Shown here: piece by piece, positions 1 through 5,499 of the stretch
How the letters are laid out: every line of letters starts with the position of its first letter
How positions within the stretch are numbered: the stretch's first letter is position 1
NCBI GenBank assembly: GCA_947074225.1
Contig: CAMTOX010000149.1
Span: 1-5,499, forward strand
DNA: 5,499 bases
Direction of reading: 5' to 3'
Source of the DNA: an uncultured bacterium
GTDB taxonomy: Bacteria > Bacteroidota > Bacteroidia > Bacteroidales > Paludibacteraceae
Made by a program: the position numbers and the translations under genes
The notes under the pieces: model-generated
The model's input: only the letters and a program-made list of their open reading frames with translations
What the model was told of the DNA's origin: nothing
Databases searched by the model: none

Positions 1-48
1 CGAGATTTCTGAATGTGACTGGAGTTCAGACGTGTGCTCTTCCGATCT
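1..48. other. Illumina adapter and index remnant (not genomic)
   Basis: Bases 15-48 match the Illumina read-2 (multiplexing) adapter exactly as I know it, ending in the familiar CTCTTCCGATCT. Bases 1-6 (CGAGAT) match the end of the P7 sequence, and the 8 bases between (TTCTGAAT, 7-14) sit where the i7 index belongs. Their reverse complement, ATTCAGAA, is what I recall as TruSeq HT index D705. Read on the minus strand this is ordinary adapter read-through: insert, adapter, index, start of P7. Genomic sequence therefore begins at about base 49, and the contig ends here for technical reasons. Confidence 0.97.
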
Positions 49-92
49 CATTTACTAATAAATAGAACAACAATGAGTAATTGGCTTTAAAA

Positions 93-104
93 TTGAATAT
101 TCAA
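93..104. repeat. 12-base perfect palindrome
   Basis: TTGAATATTCAA reads the same on both strands. Its size suits a binding site for a dimeric regulator, but a palindrome of this length can arise by chance in AT-rich DNA. No partner copy was seen elsewhere in the window. Confidence 0.3.
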
Positions 105-151
105 ACTGAAGGTATTCTAAGAAGTTAGAGTAGAAGTTCAAGTTATAATTA

Positions 152-165
152 AAGAGCGTGCTCTT
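152..165. repeat. Compact dyad, possible operator
   Basis: AAGAGC and GCTCTT are perfect 6-base arms separated by only two bases (GT). The gap is too tight for a full hairpin, although a 5-base stem with a 4-base loop could form. This fits a protein-binding dyad better than a terminator. On the minus strand it is followed by a T-rich run, so a weak minus-strand terminator is an alternative. No minus-strand gene is seen that would need one. Confidence 0.25.
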
Positions 166-259
166 ACAATGCTTATATTTACAATGAAAACCATTAATAA
201 TTCGGTTATATTAATTAGCTCCACATACCGAACCCATAAGAACATTCTGTAATGGCTTT

Positions 260-294
260 TTTGAAGTAAACAATGGGTTATAATTTTAAATTTG
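260..294 (+). promoter_or_regulatory. Candidate Bacteroidota promoter for the 371 gene
   Basis: TAAATTTG at 287-294 is a perfect match to the Bacteroidota -7 consensus TAnnTTTG. A TTTG at 260-263 could serve as the -33 element, although the 23-base spacing is slightly long. Transcription would start near base 301, leaving an untranslated leader of about 70 bases before the ATG at 371. A second, poorer match (AAATTTTG, 358-365) would start transcription inside the gene. Confidence 0.4.
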
Positions 295-370
295 AATACC
301 TAAATATCGGAAATAAACCTTTAGAGATACCATTTTACGGATTAGTAATAACGCATTAAATTTTGATTCT

Positions 371-730
371 ATGTTTACACACTCAATGCAGAAACATACC
401 CAAACGTGGGTATATATAGTAACCATTTATTGGTTAATACAAAGTGTTGTTCTAACAACAATTAAAGAAGGAGGTGTATTCCCTATTTTTGTAGGAGGGA
501 TGACATTAGTAATGAGCATATTTCTAATGTTTTATTGTAATAAAATAGCCACTTATATTTATCTGTTCTTACTCTTTGTATTGACCACCTATATAGTTAT
601 TTTCATGATTTTCTGGGATCTTTTCTCTCCTTTTGAACCAATTAAACTACTGTTACTGGTGTGGGGAGCTGCCGATTTACTATTTATTTACCTCACTTGG
701 CTTTGCTTTATGATTCGGTTAAAAGTATAG
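371..730 (+). CDS. Small four-helix membrane protein, function unknown
   Basis: I do not recognise this 119-residue protein. It is strongly hydrophobic, with four likely membrane helices at about residues 13-30, 36-56, 61-82 and 91-114. The connecting loops are short. Charge placement is consistent with the positive-inside rule for both ends in the cytoplasm: residues near the N terminus (K8, H9), the loop after helix 2 (N57-K58) and the C-terminal tail (R116, K118) are basic, whereas the loop between helices 3 and 4 (about D83-P90) carries acidic D83 and E89. No signal peptidase site, cysteine pair, metal motif or catalytic signature is visible. The ATG at 371 gives the longest frame; another ATG at 386 (residue 6) is possible, and neither has a Shine-Dalgarno sequence. 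A good -7 element lies about 80 bases upstream. No terminator was seen after the stop. The regular hydrophobic pattern and charge layout argue for a real gene, but AT-rich DNA readily encodes hydrophobic residues, so this is not certain. Confidence 0.6.
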   Translation: MFTHSMQKHTQTWVYIVTIYWLIQSVVLTTIKEGGVFPIFVGGMTLVMSIFLMFYCNKIATYIYLFLLFVLTTYIVIFMIFWDLFSPFEPIKLLLLVWGAADLLFIYLTWLCFMIRLKV

Positions 731-775
731 AGATACCGAGCGTGAGTGTATGAGTAAAAGAAAAGAGAGTCATTC

Positions 776-822
776 TTACAAATAGAGAAGAAACCACAAG
801 AGTATCTCTTCCCCATTTGTAA
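776..822. repeat. Inverted repeat with inner stem, possible RNA structure
   Basis: TTACAAAT (776-783) pairs with ATTTGTAA (815-822). Inside it AGAGA (784-788) pairs with TCTCT (805-809), leaving TCCCC (810-814) as a one-sided bulge. The CCCC of that bulge (811-814) is also complementary to GGGG at 835-838, so an alternative fold exists. There is no T-tract after it, so it is not an intrinsic terminator. It lies 45 bases after the membrane-protein stop codon and could be part of that transcript's 3' end. Confidence 0.25.
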
Positions 823-1142
823 ACAACTCCATTCGGGGTTCATTTACGATAAAATAGAGGAGATTATCTGTTAAGAACAGAACAACAGTAAAGAAGAAGA
901 GATAGGGTGTGAAAGAGCCGGTTATATACTTATGAGAGGCAAAACCACAGCAAGTTAGAAGCAGATAATTTTAGACCGTATAGTTTAAGAACTTTTAGGC
1001 ACTCTTCTTAAGCATGTTATCGGAGCTAAGAATGAGAGTATAAGTAGAAAAAGAAGAATCTAGAGATTGAGATAGAAGAAGTAAAGAGGCGATTGAAACA
1101 TAAAAAAGATGCAAAAGCACCATTATTAAATCCAAGAAAATG

Positions 1143-1170
1143 TTCTATAGAGTTATTATAGAAGCTCTAT
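1143..1170. repeat. Two overlapping inverted repeats upstream of uvrA
   Basis: TTCTATA (1143-1149) pairs with TATAGAA (1157-1163) across a 7-base gap. ATAGAG (1147-1152) also pairs with CTCTAT (1165-1170) across 12 bases. The two share bases 1147-1149 and cannot both form. They end 15 bases before the uvrA -7 element, over the place where the -33 element should lie, which is where a repressor or activator would bind. Which regulator, if any, binds is unknown. Confidence 0.3.
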
Positions 1171-1185
1171 TTAGTTAAAATGGTG

Positions 1186-1193
1186 TATCTTTG
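1186..1193 (+). promoter_or_regulatory. uvrA promoter -7 element
   Basis: TATCTTTG is a perfect match to the Bacteroidota -7 consensus TAnnTTTG. No clear TTG or TTTG is found at the expected -33 distance; that place is taken by the overlapping inverted repeats. Transcription would start near 1200, giving a leader of under 20 bases before the ATG at 1218. The element overlaps the TTG at 1191, which rules that codon out as a start if this promoter is used. Confidence 0.6.
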
Positions 1194-1217
1194 TTGATTA
1201 ATTTTCTTCTAAAGTAT

Positions 1218-4082
1218 ATGAGCGAAAAAGAGATAGCACAAAAAGGTGTTGCCGAACGCCAAGAGATATTGGTAGAGGGTGCCCGTGTGCATAATTTAAA
1301 AAATATTGATGTTACCATACCGCGCAATAAGCTCACTGTGGTAACAGGACTTAGCGGCAGTGGCAAGTCGTCCTTGGCCTTTGACACCATTTATGCCGAG
1401 GGTCAACGTCGGTACATTGATACCTTCTCGGCCTATGCCCGACACTTCATGGGAAATATTGAACGCCCCGATGTGGATAAAATTGATGGCTTAAGCCCTG
1501 TGATAGCCATTGAACAGAAGACCACAAATAAAAATCCGCGCTCTACTGTGGGCACGGTTACAGAGATTTACGACTTCCTACGTCTCCTCTATGCACGTGC
1601 TGCCGATGCTTACTCCTATGCCACCGGCGAGAAGATGGTGCGCTATACCGACGAACAAATCATCGATCTAATCCTAAAAGAGTATGAAGGAAAAGCCTGC
1701 TACCTTTTGGCACCGATGGTAAAAGGACGTAAAGGACACTATAAAGAGCTCTTTGAGAGCATACGCAAAAAGGGATACCTTACCGTCCGCATAGATGGTG
1801 AACTTCAAGAGGTGAAGTTCGGCATGAAGTTAGATCGATATAAGAACCACGACATAGAAGTGGTGATTGATAAGCTCAAGGTGAGCAGCAAAGACCGCCA
1901 ACGCCTTAAGAAGAGTCTGGAAGTGGCCATGGAACAAGGCGATGGTGTGATACTGCTCATGGACAAGGAGAGTGGCACACTGCGCTATTTCTCACGCCGA
2001 CTCATGTGTCCTACCACAGGAATATCGTACAACGAACCTGCACCACATAACTTCTCCTTCAACACTCCAAAAGGAGCCTGCCCAACGTGTAAAGGTTTAG
2101 GCATGGTAAACCGCATAGATGTGGAGAAAATGATTCCCGATAAATCTATGACCATAGCACAAGGTGGTATAGTGCCATTAGGAAAGGAACGGAGCAGCAT
2201 GATATTTTGGCAAATAAAAGCCATTGGCGAGAAGTATGGCTTCACCACTAAAACGCCAATAAATGAGATTCCACAAGATGGGCTCGACGAAATACTTAAT
2301 GGTAGCAATGAAAAACTACGCATTAAGAATGAGGCTATAGGCAAAGATAGTAACTTCTATACCGAGTATGAGGGCTTACTACACTATATCTCTATGCAAC
2401 AAGATGAGAATGCGGGAAGCAGTGAGCAGAAGTGGGCAAATCAGTTCTACACACCTATGGAGTGCCCCGACTGCTGTGGCTCACGACTCAATAATGAGGC
2501 GCTGAACTTTAGAATAGCCGAAAAAACTATAGCCGACCTTACGGCCATGGATTTAGATACACTGTTAGTTTGGATGCAAGGAGTTGAAGCCGATTTAAGC
2601 AGTAAACAAAAACAGATAGCTACAGAAATTATTAAAGAGATTGTTACACGCCTTCAATTCCTATTAGATGTGGGCTTGGGCTACCTCTCATTAAAACGTG
2701 CCTCGGCCACACTATCCGGTGGAGAGAGTCAACGCATACGTTTGGCAACACAGATAGGCTCACAATTGGTTAATGTGCTCTATATTTTAGACGAGCCCAG
2801 CATAGGCTTGCATCAACGCGACAATATAAAGCTGTTACGCTCTTTGCATAACTTGCGCGATGTAGGCAACTCGGTCATTGTGGTAGAACACGACGAAGAT
2901 ATGATGCGCGAAGCCGACTACATTGTCGACTTAGGACCCGGTGCCGGACGCTTAGGCGGTGAAGTGGTCTTTGAAGGTACTCCACAAGAGCTATTGAAAA
3001 CAGATACCTTAACAGCACGCTATCTAAATGGCACTCGTACAATTAAGATTCCTGAAACACGACGCAGCGGAAATGGCGAGTGGCTCAAACTATTTGGAGC
3101 TCACGGAAACAACCTTAAGCATGTTAATTTAGAGATTCCTCTTGGCATGATGATCGGAATATCGGGGGTGAGTGGTAGTGGCAAATCGTCATTAATCAAT
3201 AAAACGCTACACCCAATTCTGAGTAAACATTTCTACCGTTCACTACAGGAACCACTACCTTACGACCGTTTAGAGGGGTTAGAACATATAGATAAAGTCA
3301 TTGAGGTGAACCAATCGCCCATTGGACGAACACCACGCTCAAATCCGGTAACATATACGGGCATATTTAACGATATTCGCACGCTTTTTGCTGGTTTACC
3401 AGAAGCAAAAATGCGTGGCTATAAACCCGGACGCTTCTCGTTCAACACCAAAGGCGGACGTTGCGAGGTGTGTGGCGGAAATGGTTACAAAACCATAGAG
3501 ATGAATTTCTTACCCGATGTTTATGTGCCGTGCGAGGCCTGCTCGGGGAAAAGATATAATAGAGAGACTTTAGAGGTACGCTTTAAAGGAAAATCTATTG
3601 CCGATGTATTAGACATGACCATTAATCAGGCGGTAGAGTTCTTTGAGAATATGCCAACCTTTCTGCACAAGTTAAAGATGCTTCAAGATGTAGGGTTAGG
3701 CTATGTGAAGTTGGGACAATCGAGCACTACCCTATCGGGTGGTGAGAGCCAACGCATTAAATTGGCTGCCGAACTCTCTAAACGCGATACCGGAAAAACC
3801 CTATACATATTGGACGAACCTACCACAGGGCTACATTTTGAAGATGTAAAAGTGCTTTTAGGAGTATTAAACCGTTTGGTAGGACGCGGAAATACCGTCA
3901 TTGTGATAGAACATAATTTAGATGTTCTAAAATGTGCCGACTGGATTATAGATTTGGGACCTGAGGCAGGCAGAGATGGAGGTAAAATCATTGCCACAGG
4001 AACCCCCGAAGAGGTTGCCAAAAGCAAGATAAGTACCACAGCACCCTTTCTAAAATCGGCACTTAAAGGACACCATGCATAA
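1218..4082 (+). CDS. uvrA: Excinuclease ABC subunit A (UvrA)
   Basis: UvrA is the cytoplasmic damage-sensing ATPase of nucleotide excision repair; its dimer finds lesions and loads UvrB. This copy is complete at 954 residues, close to the usual length, with two ABC ATPase halves. First half: Walker [10 protein letters not shown] (44-52), signature LSGGESQR (499-506), Walker B LYILDEPS (521-528), switch His558. Second half: Walker [10 protein letters not shown] (650-658), signature LSGGESQR (839-846), Walker B LYILDEPT (862-869), His899. The region matching the UvrB-binding domain (about 131-245) is present, which argues against the shorter UvrA2 class that lacks it. Zinc ligands: C749, C752, C772 and C775 form the classic DNA-binding module, and CxxC pairs at C288/C291 and C416/C419 are intact. 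A further module seems lost, with S133 and T136 where E. coli has CxxH, and C264-P-T-T267 where it has CxxC. ATG 1218 is preferred over in-frame TTG 1191, because the promoter overlaps the latter and added residues would be unconserved. The UvrB and UvrC genes are not in this window. Confidence 0.97.
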   Translation: MSEKEIAQKGVAERQEILVEGARVHNLKNIDVTIPRNKLTVVTGLSGSGKSSLAFDTIYAEGQRRYIDTFSAYARHFMGNIERPDVDKIDGLSPVIAIEQKTTNKNPRSTVGTVTEIYDFLRLLYARAADAYSYATGEKMVRYTDEQIIDLILKEYEGKACYLLAPMVKGRKGHYKELFESIRKKGYLTVRIDGELQEVKFGMKLDRYKNHDIEVVIDKLKVSSKDRQRLKKSLEVAMEQGDGVILLMDKESGTLRYFSRRLMCPTTGISYNEPAPHNFSFNTPKGACPTCKGLGMVNRIDVEKMIPDKSMTIAQGGIVPLGKERSSMIFWQIKAIGEKYGFTTKTPINEIPQDGLDEILNGSNEKLRIKNEAIGKDSNFYTEYEGLLHYISMQQDENAGSSEQKWANQFYTPMECPDCCGSRLNNEALNFRIAEKTIADLTAMDLDTLLVWMQGVEADLSSKQKQIATEIIKEIVTRLQFLLDVGLGYLSLKRASATLSGGESQRIRLATQIGSQLVNVLYILDEPSIGLHQRDNIKLLRSLHNLRDVGNSVIVVEHDEDMMREADYIVDLGPGAGRLGGEVVFEGTPQELLKTDTLTARYLNGTRTIKIPETRRSGNGEWLKLFGAHGNNLKHVNLEIPLGMMIGISGVSGSGKSSLINKTLHPILSKHFYRSLQEPLPYDRLEGLEHIDKVIEVNQSPIGRTPRSNPVTYTGIFNDIRTLFAGLPEAKMRGYKPGRFSFNTKGGRCEVCGGNGYKTIEMNFLPDVYVPCEACSGKRYNRETLEVRFKGKSIADVLDMTINQAVEFFENMPTFLHKLKMLQDVGLGYVKLGQSSTTLSGGESQRIKLAAELSKRDTGKTLYILDEPTTGLHFEDVKVLLGVLNRLVGRGNTVIVIEHNLDVLKCADWIIDLGPEAGRDGGKIIATGTPEEVAKSKISTTAPFLKSALKGHHA

Positions 4083-4095
4083 CCAAAACAGCACC

Positions 4096-4127
4096 TTGTA
4101 GTTTGTTCTTTAAACTATATATATTGG
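4096..4127 (+). promoter_or_regulatory. Weak promoter candidate before the GHMP kinase gene
   Basis: TATATTGG (4120-4127) matches TAnnTTTG at all fixed positions but one. A TTG at 4096-4098 lies 21 bases upstream, a suitable distance for a -33 element. Transcription would start about at the ATG (4135), giving almost no leader. The kinase gene could instead be read through from uvrA, 52 bases upstream on the same strand. Confidence 0.25.
4099..4117. repeat. Short inverted repeat between uvrA and the kinase gene
   Basis: TAGTTT (4099-4104) pairs with AAACTA (4112-4117) around a 7-base centre, GTTCTTT. One extra G-T pair is possible inside. The stem is AT-rich and no T-tract follows, so it is unlikely to end uvrA transcription. 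It lies within the weak promoter candidate, so an operator role is possible. Confidence 0.2.
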
Positions 4128-4134
4128 ACTGTTT

Positions 4135-5436
4135 ATGAAAGCGATTGACAAATTAAAGACCGATTTTTTAGGCGATGTTTACGCCGATAAATTGGCAGTG
4201 ATGTATGGCTGCGAGCCAAAAGAGACCGGCTATTATGCCGAACGTTTTGCAACTCTGTTAGATGGGTTCACTACCTCCTTCCAAGAGGCAAAAGAGGTGA
4301 TGCTATTCTCGTCGCCAGGACGTATAGAAGTGGGTGGTAACCACACCGACCATCAACATGGATGCGTACTCACAGCAGCTATAAATGTAGATATTATTGC
4401 CGCAGTACGTAAGAACAAAGAGGGCAAAATTATTTGGGAAGCCGACAACTTCCATATGGATCCGGTAGATGTTAATGAGTTAGAGATAAACCAAAAGGAG
4501 TTTGGCACTTCTGAAGCTATTGTGCGTGGCATAGTTTCTAAAATAGTGCAAATGGGCTATAAAGTAGGCGGTTTTGACTGCTACTGCATGACCGATGTAT
4601 TGCAAGGGTCAGGCTTAGCCTCTTCTGCTGCCTACGAGGTATTGGTAGCTTCTATTTTGAATGAACTCTACTGCAATGGCGAAATAGACCCTATAGAGAT
4701 TGCCAAGATTGGACAATATGCTGAGAATAACTATTATGGCAAACCATGTGGTTTGATGGATCAGATAGCATCGGCAGTAGGTGGATTCGTTTCAATAGAT
4801 TTCAGAGACACTATAAAGCCTGAAGTCGATAAGATTGAATTTGATTTCAAAGCTACGCATCATGTAATCTGTTTAATAGATACCGGTGCTGTGCATATAG
4901 ACCTCTCTGAAGAGTATACACTCATTACCGAAGAGATGAAGAGTGTGGCTAAATTTTTCCAGAGCGATTACTTGCGCGAAGTCGACGACAAGCTATTCTT
5001 ACGTCAACTTGGTGGCTTACGTCACAATGGCGTTGGCGACCGTGCCATCTTAAGGGCATTGCACTTCTTCCGTGAGAATCAACGTACCGGCGAACAACTC
5101 TCGGCATTATCCGACAATAATTTCGGTGAATTTTTGAGTTTAGTACGCCAATCCGGACTCTCTTCTTACATGTATTTGCAAAACATCTTCGTATCGTCTC
5201 GACCGAATAACCAAGAGGTTGCCCTAACATTGGCTATCTGCGATGAACTCTTAGGCAGTAAAGGTGGCTATCGTGTTCATGGCGGAGGTTTCGGAGGTAC
5301 AGTATTAGCCTTTGTACCATTAATCGACCTTGAACATTTCCGCGAAGGTATTGAAGGGGTATTAGGCGAGGGAAAATGTCAAGTGTTAAGCATACGCCCT
5401 ATGGGCTTTGTAAAACTTTCAGAGATACTAAAGTAA
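4135..5436 (+). CDS. galK: Divergent galactokinase-family GHMP kinase
   Basis: The protein (433 residues) belongs to the GHMP kinases and is best called galactokinase-like: ATP-dependent phosphorylation of galactose or a related sugar at C1, first step of the Leloir pathway, in the cytoplasm. Three family motifs are in order: the sugar-binding motif GRIEVGGNHTDHQHG (62-76), the ATP-binding loop GSGLASSAA (158-166), and the C-terminal glycine motif HGGGFGGT (382-389). D209 in GLMDQ is the expected catalytic base, and R63 matches the conserved arginine. Textbook galactokinases read GRVNLIGEHTDYN in motif 1; here the sugar-contacting Glu is Asn69, and Tyr is His73. H70 and D72 are kept. The protein is longer than the usual 380-390 residues, with about 55 residues before motif 1. 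I recall very similar proteins, with GGNHTDH and GKPCGLMDQ, annotated as galactokinase in Clostridia. Galactose specificity is thus inferred, not shown. No Shine-Dalgarno sequence is seen; ATG 4135 is the first in-frame start. No other Leloir gene is present here. Confidence 0.88.
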   Translation: MKAIDKLKTDFLGDVYADKLAVMYGCEPKETGYYAERFATLLDGFTTSFQEAKEVMLFSSPGRIEVGGNHTDHQHGCVLTAAINVDIIAAVRKNKEGKIIWEADNFHMDPVDVNELEINQKEFGTSEAIVRGIVSKIVQMGYKVGGFDCYCMTDVLQGSGLASSAAYEVLVASILNELYCNGEIDPIEIAKIGQYAENNYYGKPCGLMDQIASAVGGFVSIDFRDTIKPEVDKIEFDFKATHHVICLIDTGAVHIDLSEEYTLITEEMKSVAKFFQSDYLREVDDKLFLRQLGGLRHNGVGDRAILRALHFFRENQRTGEQLSALSDNNFGEFLSLVRQSGLSSYMYLQNIFVSSRPNNQEVALTLAICDELLGSKGGYRVHGGGFGGTVLAFVPLIDLEHFREGIEGVLGEGKCQVLSIRPMGFVKLSEILK

Positions 5437-5445
5437 CTCATATAC

Positions 5446-5485
5446 AGAGTAGAGCAAACCTAAGTTTGCTCTACTCTTTTATTAT
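5446..5485 (+). terminator. Intrinsic terminator after the GHMP kinase gene
   Basis: A perfect 14-base-pair stem (5446-5459 with 5464-5477) encloses a 4-base loop, CTAA. It is followed at once by the T-rich run TTTATTAT (5478-5485). It begins 10 bases after the kinase stop codon, so it should end the kinase transcript, or the uvrA-kinase transcript. The stem is symmetrical, but the A-run that a minus-strand terminator needs on its left side is poor, so the main direction is rightward. Confidence 0.9.
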
Positions 5486-5499
5486 GAAATGAGATAGAA

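Larger units (their letters stand above)
49..370. other. AT-rich non-coding stretch
   Basis: No convincing gene is visible. The longest ATG frame I found by eye on the + strand is 27 codons (169-252), with no supporting signal. The stretch contains a 12-base palindrome, a compact dyad, a promoter candidate near its right end, and two short inverted repeats: TTCGGT (201-206) with ACCGAA (227-232), and AACCCAT (231-237) with ATGGGTT (273-279). These two overlap by two bases, so both could not form fully at once. It is probably the upstream region of the membrane-protein gene at 371; what lay further left is lost at the contig end. Confidence 0.6.
731..1185. other. Purine-rich intergenic region, no convincing gene
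   Basis: These 455 bases are rich in A and G on the + strand, with many AGAAG- and GAGA-type runs. Every + strand frame is interrupted often. The longest stop-free piece noted (about 1048-1158, ending in TAG) has no ATG. On the minus strand an ATG frame at 995-1123 would give 42 residues, but its Leu/Ser/Phe bias is what purine-rich DNA gives when read backwards. No tRNA-like or rRNA-like sequence was seen. The only structures are the inverted repeats at 776-822 and 1143-1170, and a small hairpin TCTGTT/AACAGA at 867-881. It could be a decayed gene or an untranslated regulatory region. Confidence 0.5.

Noticed and set aside
169..252. 27-codon ATG frame upstream of the membrane-protein gene, just after the dyad at 152-165
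   Set aside because: It lies upstream of the better promoter candidate at 287-294, has no ribosome-binding signal and no recognisable leader-peptide features such as a run of one amino acid. Frames of this length are expected by chance.
867..881. TCTGTT-AAG-AACAGA hairpin resembling a LexA (CTGT...ACAG) box
   Set aside because: The spacing between CTGT and ACAG is 5 bases, not the 8 of the E. coli box, and it lies more than 300 bases upstream of the uvrA promoter.
995..1123. Minus-strand 42-residue hydrophobic, leader-like frame
   Set aside because: Its Leu/Ser/Phe-rich composition follows directly from reading purine-rich DNA backwards. No promoter or start signal supports it.
1048..1158. 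37-codon stop-free + strand stretch with a charged, helix-like translation
   Set aside because: It has no ATG start and begins just after a stop codon. The Lys/Glu richness is explained by the A/G-rich base composition. It could be a gene remnant but nothing identifiable is left.
1985..2344. Minus-strand 119-codon frame inside uvrA
   Set aside because: It lies wholly opposite conserved uvrA coding sequence, and the protein shows no independent features. The other minus-strand frames in uvrA (1175-1390, 3701-4039) and in the kinase gene (4949-5230) were rejected for the same reason.
1218..4082. Internal repeat within uvrA (two Walker A, signature and Walker B sets)
   Set aside because: This is the normal tandem ABC architecture of UvrA, not a recent duplication.
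49..5499. CRISPR array, insertion sequence, tRNA or rRNA genes
   Set aside because: No regularly spaced direct repeats, transposase motifs, terminal inverted repeats with target duplications, or tRNA/rRNA-like sequence were seen on either strand.

Overview
The window most likely comes from a Bacteroidota genome, probably order Bacteroidales. Three things point there: AT-rich intergenic DNA, genes with no Shine-Dalgarno sequence, and matches to the Bacteroidota -7 promoter motif TAnnTTTG (TATCTTTG before uvrA, TAAATTTG before the small membrane-protein gene). The UvrA sequence also carries residues I recall as typical of that phylum. The window looks like the end of an assembled contig, because bases 1-48 are Illumina library adapter plus an index and not genomic DNA.

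Layout: after the adapter, 49-370 is an AT-rich non-coding stretch with short dyads and a good promoter candidate. At 371-730 a gene encodes a 119-residue protein with four predicted membrane helices and no recognised family. From 731 to about 1185 the + strand is purine-rich and has no convincing gene. It holds two inverted-repeat structures, the second directly upstream of the uvrA promoter. uvrA (1218-4082) encodes a full-length 954-residue excinuclease ABC subunit A. After a 52-base gap, 4135-5436 encodes a complete 433-residue galactokinase-like GHMP kinase of a divergent type. A strong intrinsic terminator (5446-5485) closes the unit. All three genes are on the + strand.

UvrA recognises damaged DNA and loads UvrB for nucleotide excision repair. 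The GHMP kinase is expected to phosphorylate galactose or a related sugar. I know of no functional link between them; they may share a transcript because no convincing terminator lies between them, although a weak promoter candidate precedes the kinase.

I found no undescribed multi-gene system. The points most worth a second look are the adapter at the contig end, the loss of one zinc-binding module in UvrA, the altered sugar-binding motif of the kinase, and the unassigned four-helix membrane protein.
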